DNA of 64,000 nucleotides from Cupriavidus pampae (lineage in GTDB: Bacteria > Pseudomonadota > Gammaproteobacteria > Burkholderiales > Burkholderiaceae). The position numbers and the translations under genes were made by a program. The stretch's first letter is position 1, and every line of letters starts with the position of its first letter. Positions 15,561-24,093 of this stretch are shown here, piece by piece. Under the pieces are notes generated by a model. It saw only the letters and a list, made by a program, of their open reading frames with translations, was not told the DNA's origin and did no database searches. The stretch is taken from assembly GCF_914271485.1 (NCBI RefSeq), contig NZ_CAJZAG010000007.1, forward strand, positions 124,001 to 188,000, in the 5' to 3' direction.

Positions 15561-16076
15561 CTAGCGGGCTTCGCTGGCGTTGACCTGCTGGGCGGCCTGC
15601 CACGCGGCGAGCCACGCGCCAAACGCGGCGGGCGTCAGGATCTCCACGCCGCTCGAGCGGCGCAGGCGGCTCCTGAGCTTGAGCACGGCCTTGTCCTTCG
15701 AGACCAGCGCCGCCGCCCGCGCGAAATGCGCGAGTTCGACGAATTTCTGATCGTCGGTATCGCGGCACCGTGCCAGCCGTGCCGCGGCAATCTCGGCGTC
15801 ATCGGGTACCGGCTCGAGCGTGGCGTAGCGATCGACCTCGGCGAGGGCGGCCGCGTTGTCCACGGCGAATCGCACGAACTGCGGGTACTCCAGCACGCGG
15901 CGCAACTCTTCGCGGCAGTCGGCGCGGATCACGGGTGCGATGGTCCCGGCTTCCAGCGCGGCGCGAATCGGCTCCGCGTATGGATCGCGGAACACGAGCA
16001 GATCGACCCAGATATTGGAATCGAGGACGACGCGCGGAGGGGTTGGAAGGGCTTTGGCGGTGGGTTCGGTGGGCAT
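15561..16076 (-). CDS. PIN-domain protein, putative solitary toxin nuclease
   Basis: 171 residues. PIN-fold acidic residues are visible in [12 protein letters not shown], the Glu-rich [24 protein letters not shown] and [10 protein letters not shown]. This is the arrangement of the COG1569 putative toxin PIN family, Mg-dependent RNases. No antitoxin gene precedes it: the upstream neighbour is the divergent yaaA only 40 bases away. It overlaps the possible longer start of the aminotransferase gene. Either a solitary PIN domain with a housekeeping role, or a toxin whose antitoxin was lost or lies elsewhere. Confidence 0.8.
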   Translation of the reverse strand: MPTEPTAKALPTPPRVVLDSNIWVDLLVFRDPYAEPIRAALEAGTIAPVIRADCREELRRVLEYPQFVRFAVDNAAALAEVDRYATLEPVPDDAEIAAARLARCRDTDDQKFVELAHFARAAALVSKDKAVLKLRSRLRRSSGVEILTPAAFGAWLAAWQAAQQVNASEAR

Positions 16077-16116
16077 TCGCTACAATCGGGTCTTTGTTTC
16101 TGCCCGCGATTTTGCC

Positions 16117-16902
16117 ATGCTCATCGTCCTGTCTCCCGCCAAGTCCCTTGACTACGAGACGCCCGCGCCCGTCAAGACCCATACGATGCCGCGTTTTATC
16201 GACCGTTCGGCCGCGCTGATCGAGCGCCTGCGCCGTCTGGCGCCGCAGGATGTGTCCGCGCTGATGGACATCTCGGACAAGCTCGCGGTGCTCAATGTCA
16301 CGCGCTATGCGGACTGGTCGCCAGAGTTCACGGCCGCCAACAGCAAGCAGGCGCTGCTGGCGTTCAATGGCGACGTGTATGACGGCTTCGACGCCAAATC
16401 GCTGGCCACCGACGATCTCGTGTTCGCGCAGAAACATGTGCGCATCCTGTCCGGCCTGTACGGCGTGCTGCGTCCGATGGACTGGATGCAGCCCTACCGG
16501 CTCGAAATGGGCACGCGCCTCGACACCCCGGCCGGCAAGGACCTCTATGCGTTCTGGGGCGACGATGTGACCAAGCTGCTCAACAAGGACATGTCCGAGC
16601 TCAAGCACGAAGGGCCGGCCATGCTGATCAACCTCGCTTCCGAGGAATACTTCAAGGTGGTGCGCCCGAAGGTGCTCAACGCGCGCGTGATCACGCCCGT
16701 GTTCGAGGACTGGAAGGGGGGCCGCTACAAGATCATCTCGTTCCATGCCAAGCGCGCGCGCGGCACCATGGCGCGCTACGCGGTGACGCATCGCGTCACC
16801 GAGCCCGCCAAGCTGCGGCGTTTCGCGGAAGACGGCTATGCGTTCGACAAAGCCGCCTCCAGCGACGACCGCTGGGTGTTTCGCCGCCGGCTGGAAGACT
16901 GA
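16117..16902 (+). CDS. yaaA: Peroxide stress protein YaaA (UPF0246)
   Basis: 261 residues. It begins [16 protein letters not shown], the invariant opening of the YaaA/DUF328 family, followed by [17 protein letters not shown] and [20 protein letters not shown]. In E. coli YaaA lowers intracellular free iron during peroxide stress and binds DNA. The longer open frame upstream has no protein character. The M14 carboxypeptidase gene starts 14 bases after its stop, so the two are likely co-transcribed. Confidence 0.93.
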   Translation: MLIVLSPAKSLDYETPAPVKTHTMPRFIDRSAALIERLRRLAPQDVSALMDISDKLAVLNVTRYADWSPEFTAANSKQALLAFNGDVYDGFDAKSLATDDLVFAQKHVRILSGLYGVLRPMDWMQPYRLEMGTRLDTPAGKDLYAFWGDDVTKLLNKDMSELKHEGPAMLINLASEEYFKVVRPKVLNARVITPVFEDWKGGRYKIISFHAKRARGTMARYAVTHRVTEPAKLRRFAEDGYAFDKAASSDDRWVFRRRLED

Positions 16903-16916
16903 AGGAGACCCCATTC

Positions 16917-18071
16917 ATGACGCCATCCCCACAATCCTCGCTACATATCTCCACATCGTTCGATTCGGGCGCGATCGAGGTGGAATCGCTCGCGCAAGCG
17001 GACGATATCCGCCTGCGTATCCGCGCCGACTCCCACGCGGACTTTCGGCAGTGGTTCCACTTCCGCCTGCAGGGCGCGGCCGGGCAGGCCTGCACGCTGC
17101 GCTTTCTGAACGCGGGCGAGTGCACCTATCCCGATGGCTGGCGCGACTATCGCGTGGCGGCGTCGTACGACCGCGCGCACTGGTTCCGCGTGCCCACGGA
17201 ATACGATGGCGCCACCATGACCGCGCAGTTCACGCCCGAACATGACAGCGTCTGGTTTGCCTATTTCGAGCCGTACGCGGAAGAGCGGCATCTGTCGCTG
17301 CTGGCCACGTGCCAGCGCTCGCCACTCGCGCGGCTGTCCCATCTGGGCAGCACGGTCGATGGCCGCGATCTCACGTGCGTGACGGTGGGGCAACCGGGGC
17401 CGGGCAAGAAGACGATCTGGATGATTGCGCGCCAGCATCCGGGCGAGAGCATGGCCGAGTGGTTCTGCGAGGGCGTGCTGCAGCGCCTGACCGGCACCGG
17501 CATGTGGGCGGGCGATCCGATCGCGCGCAGTCTGCTGGATCGCGCGGTGTTCCATATCGTGCCGAACATGAATCCCGACGGCTCGGCGCGCGGCAACCTG
17601 CGCACCAATGCGGCGGGCGCCAATCTCAATCGCGAATGGATGTCGCCGTCGGCCGAGACGAGCCCCGAAGTCTTTCACGTGCGTCGCGCGATCGAGGCGA
17701 CCGGGGTCGACCTGTTCTTCGATATCCACGGTGACGAGGCGTTGCCCTACAACTTCGTCGCGGGCAGCGAGATGCTGCCGGGCTTCACCGAGGTCCAGCG
17801 CGCGCAGCAGAATCGCTTTATCGAAGCGTTCAAGCGTGCCACGCCCGATTTCCAGGACAAGTACGGTTACGCCGCGAGCAAGTACAACGCGGACGCGCTC
17901 AAGCTCGCCTCGAAGTACATCGGCCACACGTTCGGCTGCCTCGCGCTGACACTCGAGATGCCGTTCAAGGACAACGCCGATCTGCCCGACCCGACGGTCG
18001 GCTGGAACGGCGCGCGCAGCGCGCTGCTCGGCACCTCGATGCTGCAGGCGATCCGGGAGTATCTGGGTTAA
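16917..18071 (+). CDS. M14 metallocarboxypeptidase (cytosolic carboxypeptidase-like)
   Basis: 384 residues. A beta-rich N-domain of about 115 residues, as in the cytosolic carboxypeptidase (CCP/M14D) branch, precedes the peptidase domain. Zinc ligands are in ARQHPGESMAEW (His and Glu) and FFDIHGDEALPYN (His). NPDGSARGNLRTNAAGANLNREW contains the substrate-binding Arg and Asn residues. The general-base Glu is in LTLEMPFKD. No signal peptide, so cytoplasmic. AAGGAG precedes the ATG. It probably trims C-terminal residues from peptides or proteins; the substrate is unknown. Confidence 0.9.
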   Translation: MTPSPQSSLHISTSFDSGAIEVESLAQADDIRLRIRADSHADFRQWFHFRLQGAAGQACTLRFLNAGECTYPDGWRDYRVAASYDRAHWFRVPTEYDGATMTAQFTPEHDSVWFAYFEPYAEERHLSLLATCQRSPLARLSHLGSTVDGRDLTCVTVGQPGPGKKTIWMIARQHPGESMAEWFCEGVLQRLTGTGMWAGDPIARSLLDRAVFHIVPNMNPDGSARGNLRTNAAGANLNREWMSPSAETSPEVFHVRRAIEATGVDLFFDIHGDEALPYNFVAGSEMLPGFTEVQRAQQNRFIEAFKRATPDFQDKYGYAASKYNADALKLASKYIGHTFGCLALTLEMPFKDNADLPDPTVGWNGARSALLGTSMLQAIREYLG

Positions 18072-18107
18072 GGACGTCCGGGCAAAGGACGTCTGAGCTA
18101 ACGACGT

Positions 18108-18134
18108 GGATGACCACCCGAGGGTGGTCCATCC
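18108..18134. terminator. Bidirectional hairpin between converging genes
   Basis: GACCACCC GA GGGTGGTC, extended outward by GGAT/ATCC around one mismatch, between the ends of the carboxypeptidase and the Lys/Ser-rich lipoprotein genes. No long T-run on either side. Confidence 0.55.
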
Positions 18135-18135
18135 C

Positions 18136-18960
18136 TCATTGCTTCTTCTTCGTTGTCGTCTTCGACGTTGTCTTTGTCGACGATTTCGATGAGGAGGATG
18201 CCGTCGCCTTGGCCGTCGAGGACTTGGCGGTGGCCTTGCCCTTCTTCGCCTTGGTACGGCTGGAGCCGGTCGCCACGGCCGGCGCGGCGGCCGGTTCGCT
18301 GATGGTGTCGCCGTCGCTGTCCAGCAGCTCGTACGCCAGCATCATGCCGTCGCTATAGCCACAGCGCACCTTCACCGGCTGCCATTGCGCTTCGCCCTGG
18401 CGCTTGTGCGCGCTCGCGGTGAACGTGACCACCGAGGTCACCGGTACCGCCTGCTTGCCCGGCGAGAAGCGCCCATTCCATGCCTCCACGGAGGCGGCAT
18501 TCGCCGCCAGCGCACCAGTCGGAATCTTCAGCGCGTCGAACGTTGGCGAGCGCGGCACGACCCAGCTCGCATGCGCGGCGCAGTCGGCCACATCGGGCGC
18601 GGCGTTGTCGGTCTTCATCAATTGCTCGCGCATCTGCGAGCGATACTCGGCCAGGCTGACGCGGCCCTTGTCGGGCAGTGTCACGGTCTTGGTGGGCGGC
18701 CGCGTGGCGGAGCCAGAGCGGGCAGACGTGGTGGGCGCGGCGGCGGGAGTCGATGACGAGGCGGGCGGGGCAGGGGGCACCGCGGCACGGGTGGGCGCGG
18801 CGCCCGACGTGGACAACCCCGTCGTCGGGCCGGGCGTCGGGGAGCCATCGGGCTCGTCCCCCGGCGTGGTGGCACATCCGGCCAGCACGATTGCCCCGGC
18901 CACTGCGGCAGTCAGCATGCGGAGCCGGGTGCCTAGCAGGTGGGTCAGAATTCGGATCAC
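18136..18960 (-). CDS. Hypothetical lipoprotein with Lys/Ser/Thr-rich tail
   Basis: 274 residues from GTG 18960; ATG 18918 (MLTAAVAGAIVLAGC) is a good alternative. The signal peptide ends in VLAGC, so a lipid anchor is expected. About 85 residues of Pro/Ala/Ser/Thr linker follow, then a compact domain of about 110 residues (YRSQMREQLMKTDNAAPDVA, DCAAHASWVVPRSP, VVTFTASAHKRQGEAQW). The last ~45 residues are nearly all Lys, Ser, Thr and Ala, ending TTKKKQ. Such a basic tail could bind nucleic acid or peptidoglycan or simply be disordered. I do not recognise the family. Confidence 0.7.
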   Translation of the reverse strand: MIRILTHLLGTRLRMLTAAVAGAIVLAGCATTPGDEPDGSPTPGPTTGLSTSGAAPTRAAVPPAPPASSSTPAAAPTTSARSGSATRPPTKTVTLPDKGRVSLAEYRSQMREQLMKTDNAAPDVADCAAHASWVVPRSPTFDALKIPTGALAANAASVEAWNGRFSPGKQAVPVTSVVTFTASAHKRQGEAQWQPVKVRCGYSDGMMLAYELLDSDGDTISEPAAAPAVATGSSRTKAKKGKATAKSSTAKATASSSSKSSTKTTSKTTTKKKQ

Positions 18961-19195
18961 GGAATCTTCTTGCTGGCGTCAGCAAAGGGATTGGCAAAGG
19001 ATTGCCATGATAGAGGATGCCGCCGCCGGAAAGTTCGTAAATGTTGTTACCCTTCGTTCCCGGATACCCATAGCGGGTGCGATCGTCGCGCATCGGCGTG
19101 CATCTTCCGCAAAGGCGTGCGCACGCGCTTACGTGGAAAGGCCGATGACATCGTGCGCTATTAACAGACGGGTCAATTGCGGCGCAAGAGAGAAA

Positions 19196-19246
19196 AAACC
19201 CCGTGAGGCGCGGATGAGACGGTGCTCATCGTGCCTGACGGGGTTT
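19196..19246 (-). terminator. Terminator downstream of the N-formylglutamate amidohydrolase gene
   Basis: AAACCCCGTGAGGC and GCCTGACGGGGTTT form a long imperfect stem around a 23-base loop that itself contains GATGAG / CTCATC. On the minus strand it is followed by TTTTTTCTCTC. The remaining sequence of the 350-base gap (18961-19310) shows no gene. A triplicated GGGTTTGCCCG-like motif lies at 19240-19270. Confidence 0.65.
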
Positions 19247-19310
19247 GCCCGGGGTTTGCCCGGGTTTTGCCGTACGGGGCCAGCCGTGGCTGACCGTGCG
19301 GAAGCAGGCG

Positions 19311-20189
19311 TTACGCGGCCTGCGCGAAGCGCGACAACTCGTCCATCAACGCCTCGAGATTGCGCCGCAGCGTGACAAAACCCGCGTTGTGCGCGAGCCC
19401 GGCCTCGTCCATATAGAGCTTGCGGTTGACCTCGAGCTGCAGGCTGTGACGGTTCTCCTGCGGCCGTCCCACCACGCGCACGATCTCCACGCCCTTGTAC
19501 GGGTGGTTGCGCCACACGTCGTAGCCCATGTCCTTGAGCAAGCCTTCCACGCGATCGGTGAATCGCTTGTCGCACGTGGTGCCATCGCGGTCGCCGACCA
19601 CGAAGTCCGGATGCGCGATGCCGGGATGCTCGGTGGCGTATTGCGCGGCCTGGCTCGGCATCGAGTGGCAGTTGATATGGAACACGTGGCCATGACGGGC
19701 CACCGCCCGATCGGACAACTGCTGCAGCTGCGCGTAGTACGGCACGTAGTACTCGCGGATGCGCGCCTGCACTTCGGCTACCGACAGCTTGCGCGCATAT
19801 AGCGCCTCGCCGGTGTCGAGCACACGCCAGACCAGTCCCTTGCCGAGCCGCGTCTTCGAGGTCTCCTGTTTGGCGTCGGGCCACGGCGCGTCCAGCAGCT
19901 TCTCGTCGATCTCCTCGAGGCCGCGATTGGCATCGAGGTAGCTGCGCGGAAAGCCCGCGCACAGCAGCGGAATGCCACGCGCCGGCGCGCCCGCGTAGAG
20001 CTCGTCCACGAACGTGTCCTCGGCCTGTCGCAGCAGCGGCAGGGGCAGGGCGGCGTCGTAGCCGAAGTCGGCCGGGTATTGCGTGCAGCTATGCGGCGAG
20101 TCCAGGAACAGCGCGCCACTCTCGCCTTCCGGCAGGTGCAGCACGTACGGCTGGTTAGGCAGACTGCCCGATCGGTCGGTATCCGTCAT
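19311..20189 (-). CDS. N-formylglutamate amidohydrolase family protein
   Basis: 292 residues. Recognised from LFLDSPHSCTQYPADFGYD near the start, TYVDELYAGAP-like acid residues, RSYLDANRGLEEID, HINCHSMPSQAA and HSLQLEVNRKLYMDE, the metal and substrate motifs of the FGase family. The classical reaction, the last step of the five-step histidine pathway, releases formate and glutamate. No hut genes are near, so activity on other N-formyl or N-acyl amino acids is possible. The gene starts 6 bases after the end of the Bug gene upstream on the same strand, so the two form a likely operon. Confidence 0.88.
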   Translation of the reverse strand: MTDTDRSGSLPNQPYVLHLPEGESGALFLDSPHSCTQYPADFGYDAALPLPLLRQAEDTFVDELYAGAPARGIPLLCAGFPRSYLDANRGLEEIDEKLLDAPWPDAKQETSKTRLGKGLVWRVLDTGEALYARKLSVAEVQARIREYYVPYYAQLQQLSDRAVARHGHVFHINCHSMPSQAAQYATEHPGIAHPDFVVGDRDGTTCDKRFTDRVEGLLKDMGYDVWRNHPYKGVEIVRVVGRPQENRHSLQLEVNRKLYMDEAGLAHNAGFVTLRRNLEALMDELSRFAQAA

Positions 20190-20195
20190 GAGGCA

Positions 20196-21185
20196 TCAAT
20201 CCAGCGAAATCTTGGCGGCAGCGGCCACGCGCTTGTTCTTGGCCACTTCGCTCGTGATCTGGGCGGCGAAGTGCGCGGGCGTATCGCCCACCGGCGTCGC
20301 GCCCAGTTCCTCGAACTTCTGCTTCACGTCCGGCATCGCCAGCACCTTGACGGCCGCGGCATTCAGTCGGGCCTGGATATCCGCGGGCAGCTTGGCCGGC
20401 GCGATCAGGCCAAACCATGCCGAGTCGTTGACTTCGGGCAGGCCCAGCTCGGCGAACGTCGGCACGTTCGGCAGTGCCGGCACACGCTTCGGTGCGGCCA
20501 CCGCGAGCGCGCGCAGCTTGCCGCTCTTGATGAACTGCAGCGACGACGGCAGGTTGTCGAACAGCACCTGCACCTGACCCGCGAGCGCGTCGTTGAGCGC
20601 CGGACCCACGCCCTTGTACGGCACGTGCAGCAGTTCGGTCTTGCTGCTCATCTTGAACAGCTCGCCCATCATGTGCGACACGCTGCCGTTACCGGCGGAG
20701 CCGTAGGCGATCTTGTTCGGCTCGGACTTGGCCAGCGCGATAAAGGCCTTCATGTCGTTGGCCTTGACGGCCGGGTTCACGCTCATCACATTCGGCACCG
20801 AAGCCAGGTTGGTGATGGTCGTGAAGTCCTTGGTGGCGTCGTACGACAGCTTCGGATACACGGCGGGGTTGATGCCGTGCGTGGAAGCGGTGGCGATGCC
20901 CAGCGTGTAACCATCGGGCGCGGCCTTGGATAGATACGCGGTACCGATACTGCCGCCGGCGCCGCCGCGGTTATCGACGATCACGGGCTGGCCCAGCTCC
21001 TGGCCGAGCTTGTCGGCCACGACGCGCGCGACGATATCGGTGGTGCCACCGGCCGGGAACGGCACGACCAGCGTGATCGGCTTGGTCGGATAGTTGGCTT
21101 GGGCAAAAGCGGGCAGGGCCAGGCCGCCAACGGCGGAGGCAGCAGCGGCGACAGCGAGGACGCGAAGCAGGGGACGGCGTTGCAT
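20196..21185 (-). CDS. Bug-family (TctC-like) periplasmic solute-binding protein
   Basis: 329 residues from ATG 21185 (MQRRPLLRVLAVAAA), chosen because a clear Sec signal peptide ending ALPAFAQA begins there. YPTKPITLVVPFPAGGTTD and VIVDNRGGAGGSIGTAYL are family signatures. It is followed at 6 bases by the N-formylglutamate amidohydrolase gene and is divergent from a LysR gene. The ligand may therefore be an acylated or formylated amino acid, or a related carboxylate, but that is inference from context. Confidence 0.92.
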   Translation of the reverse strand: MQRRPLLRVLAVAAAASAVGGLALPAFAQANYPTKPITLVVPFPAGGTTDIVARVVADKLGQELGQPVIVDNRGGAGGSIGTAYLSKAAPDGYTLGIATASTHGINPAVYPKLSYDATKDFTTITNLASVPNVMSVNPAVKANDMKAFIALAKSEPNKIAYGSAGNGSVSHMMGELFKMSSKTELLHVPYKGVGPALNDALAGQVQVLFDNLPSSLQFIKSGKLRALAVAAPKRVPALPNVPTFAELGLPEVNDSAWFGLIAPAKLPADIQARLNAAAVKVLAMPDVKQKFEELGATPVGDTPAHFAAQITSEVAKNKRVAAAAKISLD

Positions 21186-21340
21186 GGAAGCGGTTCCGTT
21201 AAGGATTGAGGGTCGACGTGCCTGGGCGCGAACGTCGGGAGTCGGGCTGTGCGGGATATGCGAATTTCGCAATGTCTGTGTTTGCGTGCAATTCTGCTTC
21301 GCGCGCACGCGGCATGCAAACGATTTAAAATCCCGGGGTC

Positions 21341-21359
21341 ATTCCAATTGGTATTGAAT
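21341..21359. promoter_or_regulatory. Candidate LysR-type binding site
   Basis: ATTC-N11-GAAT, with an internal CCAATTGG palindrome, lies 12 bases upstream of the LysR gene and in the divergent control region shared with the Bug gene. The spacing equals the T-N11-A rule of LysR regulators. Binding is not shown. Confidence 0.5.
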
Positions 21360-21370
21360 AGGGGTGTAGC

Positions 21371-22249
21371 ATGCGACGCTTATGTCCGTCGATGACGGAG
21401 TTGCAGGCGTTCGAGGCCTCCGCCCGGCACAACAGCTTCACTTTGGCCGCGCGGGAACTCCACGTGACGCAGGGGGCGGTGAGCAAGCAGGTCCGGAGCC
21501 TGGAGGCATTCCTCGGGGTCGAGCTGTTCGAGCGCGTGCGCCAGCGGCTGCTGCTGACCAGCGCCGGGGAGCGCTACCTCGAGCGCATTCGTCCGAGCCT
21601 CAACGAGATCGAGGCCGCGAGCGTGGAACTGATCGCGCGCAAAGGCCGTGGCGGCATCCTGCATATCGCGAGCATGCCGACGCTCGGCGCCAAATGGTTG
21701 ATCCCTCGCTTGCCGCAGTTCTTCGCGCGCTTTCCGGAGGTGACCCTCGAATTCGTGCCGCATGCGCAGGGCTACGATTTCTCGGAGCCGGACCTCGATG
21801 CGGCGATTCGCTTCGGCGATGGCGTGTGGCCCGGCAGTCTCGCCGACTACATCACGGGGCGTGAAGTGGTGCCGGTGTGTCGCCCGGGCATGCTGGCCGA
21901 TGCGGACACGCACGCGCCCGCGGCGCTGCTGCAATATCCGCTGCTACACCATACGACCGTGCCCGAGGCATGGCCGGATTGGCTCTCGGAACTTGGTGTC
22001 TCGACGCGGCAGGCCTGGAGTGGGGCGCGCTTCGACCAGTTCTCGCTGCTGACGCAGGCCGCGGTATCGGGCCTCGGCATCGCGCTGATTCCGCGCTGCC
22101 TGATCGAGGAGGAACTGGCCACGGGGGCGCTGGTGATTGCGCACCCCGCGCAGGTGCTGGCGAAGAAGGGATACTACCTTTGCTATCCGGAGCAGAAGGT
22201 CCACATGCCCGCGCTGCAAATCTTCCGCACCTGGCTGATGGAAAGCTGA
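21371..22249 (+). CDS. LysR-family regulator (GcvA-like)
   Basis: 292 residues. The N-terminal helix-turn-helix reads LQAFEASARHNSFTLAARE then LHVTQGAVSKQVRSLE, the GcvA pattern. LFERVRQRLLLTSAGERYL is the wing region. The C-terminal domain contains PTLGAKWLIPRLPQFFARFP and DLDAAIRFGDGVWPG, typical of GcvA-type regulators. It is divergent from the Bug/amidohydrolase pair, its likely target. It ends exactly where the converging VWA gene ends (no gap). Confidence 0.92.
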   Translation: MRRLCPSMTELQAFEASARHNSFTLAARELHVTQGAVSKQVRSLEAFLGVELFERVRQRLLLTSAGERYLERIRPSLNEIEAASVELIARKGRGGILHIASMPTLGAKWLIPRLPQFFARFPEVTLEFVPHAQGYDFSEPDLDAAIRFGDGVWPGSLADYITGREVVPVCRPGMLADADTHAPAALLQYPLLHHTTVPEAWPDWLSELGVSTRQAWSGARFDQFSLLTQAAVSGLGIALIPRCLIEEELATGALVIAHPAQVLAKKGYYLCYPEQKVHMPALQIFRTWLMES

Positions 22250-23425
22250 TTACTTCGTCAACACACGCATCGCCTGCTCCAACCCGGCAATCGTCACCGG
22301 ATACATGCGCGACTTCATGATCTGGCTGATCACCGTGATCGACTGCCGGTACTGCCACAGCCCCTCCGGCTCGGGATTGAGCCAGATGAAATGCGGAAAC
22401 TGCTCGATCAACCGGTTGAGCCAGACCGCGCCCGCCTCCGGATTGTTGTACTCGACCGACCCGCCCGGCTGCAGGATCTCGTATGGGCTCATGGTCGCAT
22501 CGCCGACAAAGATCACCTTGTAGTCGGACGAGTACTTGTGGATCAGGTCGTAGGTGGAAACCTTCTCCGCATGCCTGCGCCGGTTGTTCTTCCACACATG
22601 GTCGTACACGCAGTTGTGGAAGTAGAAGTATTCGAGGTGCTTGAACTCGGTCTTGGTCGCGGAGAACAGTTCCTCCACGCGCTTGATGTGGTCGTCCATC
22701 GAGCCGCCCACGTCCATCAGCATCAGCACCTTGACCTTGTTGTGCCGCTCGGGCCGCAGCTTGATGTCGAGCAACCCGGCATTGGCCGCGGTGGAATGAA
22801 TCGTGTCGTCGAGGTCGAGCTCGGTGTCAGCCCCGTCGCGCGCGAAACGCCGCAACCGGCGTAACGCCACCTTGATGTTGCGCGTGCCGAGTTCGACCGA
22901 GTCGTCATAGTCCTTGTACGCGCGCGCCTCCCACACCTTGAGCGCGGTGCGGTTGCCCTTGGACGGCCCGCCGATGCGAATGCCCTCGGGGTTGTAGCCG
23001 CCGTGGCCGAACGGTGACGTGCCACCGGTGCCGATCCACTTGCTGCCGCCCTCGTGCTTCTCCTTCTGCTCGTCGAGCAGCTGCTTCAGCCGCTCCATCA
23101 GCTTGTCGAGCCCACCCATCGCCTCGATCTTCGCGCGCTCCTCGGGCGACAGTTCGCGCTCGAGCGTCTTCTGCAGCCAGTCCAGAGGAATGTCGCTCTT
23201 CCAGTCGACGAGGTTCTCCACGCCCTTGAAGTAGGCCGCGAAGGTCTGGTCGAACTTGTCGAAGTGCTTCTCGTCCTTGACCAGCGTCATGCGCGACAGG
23301 TAGTAGAACTCGTCGATCGATGGCGAGATGACCTGCGCGCGCAGCGCTTCCAGCATGGTCAGGTACTCCTTGACCGAGACCGGCAGCTTGGCGTGGCGCA
23401 GCGAGAAGAAGAAGTCGATCAGCAT
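22250..23425 (-). CDS. VWA-domain (CoxE-like) protein
   Basis: 391 residues from MLIDFFFSLRHAKLPVSVKE; the longer frame upstream is a shadow of the GNAT gene. A helical N-terminal part of about 190 residues is followed by a von Willebrand A domain. Its metal-ion site reads LMLMDVGGSMDDH instead of the usual DxSxS, so the first Ser is replaced by Gly. VGDATMSPYEI is the later metal-site loop. COG3552/CoxE-type proteins partner with MoxR ATPases, and the moxR gene lies upstream on the same strand. Metal binding may be weakened. Confidence 0.87.
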   Translation of the reverse strand: MLIDFFFSLRHAKLPVSVKEYLTMLEALRAQVISPSIDEFYYLSRMTLVKDEKHFDKFDQTFAAYFKGVENLVDWKSDIPLDWLQKTLERELSPEERAKIEAMGGLDKLMERLKQLLDEQKEKHEGGSKWIGTGGTSPFGHGGYNPEGIRIGGPSKGNRTALKVWEARAYKDYDDSVELGTRNIKVALRRLRRFARDGADTELDLDDTIHSTAANAGLLDIKLRPERHNKVKVLMLMDVGGSMDDHIKRVEELFSATKTEFKHLEYFYFHNCVYDHVWKNNRRRHAEKVSTYDLIHKYSSDYKVIFVGDATMSPYEILQPGGSVEYNNPEAGAVWLNRLIEQFPHFIWLNPEPEGLWQYRQSITVISQIMKSRMYPVTIAGLEQAMRVLTK

Positions 23426-23465
23426 CGTGGGCTCCCGGGGGCGGCTGCGCTGGTTGTGGACGTCC

Positions 23466-24089
23466 TTAGCGTGGCCGCGCCAGCTGGAACTGCAGATGCG
23501 AACGCACCATCGGCCATTCGCTCGCGATGATCGAGAACACCACGGTGTCCCGCAGCGAACCGTCGGGCAGCCGCTGGTGGCTGCGCAGCACGCCATCCTG
23601 CTTGGCACCGAGGCGCGCGATCGCGGCCCGGCTCTGGTGGTTCATCCAGTGCGTGCGGAACTCCACCGCGATGCAGTGGCGCTTGTCGAACGCGTAGCCC
23701 AGCAGCATCAGCTTGCACTCGGTGTTGAGCGGGCCGCGCTGCACGCGGCGCGCATACCACGTCGAGCCGATTTCCACGCGGCGGTTGTTGGCGTCGATGT
23801 TCATGAAGTTGGTCATGCCCACCACATCGCCGGAGTTGTTGCAGCGGACCGCAAACGGTTGCCACAGGTCCTGCTCCTGCAGCGCGAGGCGGCGCTTGAT
23901 CTCGCTCTCCATCGTGTCGGGCGCCGGCACGGCCGTGTACCAGAGCTTCCACAGTTCGCCATCGGCGACGGCTTCCGCGAGGCCCGGCGCGTGCGCGGTG
24001 GTCAGCGGCTCGAGCGTGACGTGGCGGCCGACCAGCGTGGTCGGTTGAACGAAGCGGTTACCGGTCGGGTTGGTCATCGCGGTGGTCAT
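23466..24089 (-). CDS. GNAT-family N-acetyltransferase (RimJ/RimL type)
   Basis: 207 residues. The RimJ/RimL-type layout is visible: LVGRHVTLEPLTTAHAPGL, VVGMTNFMNIDANNRRVEIG and STWYARRVQRGPLNTECKLM (the acetyl-CoA loop replaces Q/RxxGxG with RVQRGPLN), and VEFRTHWMNHQSRAAIARLG. It lies between the moxR and vwa genes on the same strand, four bases after moxR, so it is translated within the same operon. Whether it acetylates the ATPase, the VWA protein or a small molecule is unknown. Confidence 0.85.
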   Translation of the reverse strand: MTTAMTNPTGNRFVQPTTLVGRHVTLEPLTTAHAPGLAEAVADGELWKLWYTAVPAPDTMESEIKRRLALQEQDLWQPFAVRCNNSGDVVGMTNFMNIDANNRRVEIGSTWYARRVQRGPLNTECKLMLLGYAFDKRHCIAVEFRTHWMNHQSRAAIARLGAKQDGVLRSHQRLPDGSLRDTVVFSIIASEWPMVRSHLQFQLARPR

Positions 24090-24093
24090 GGGA

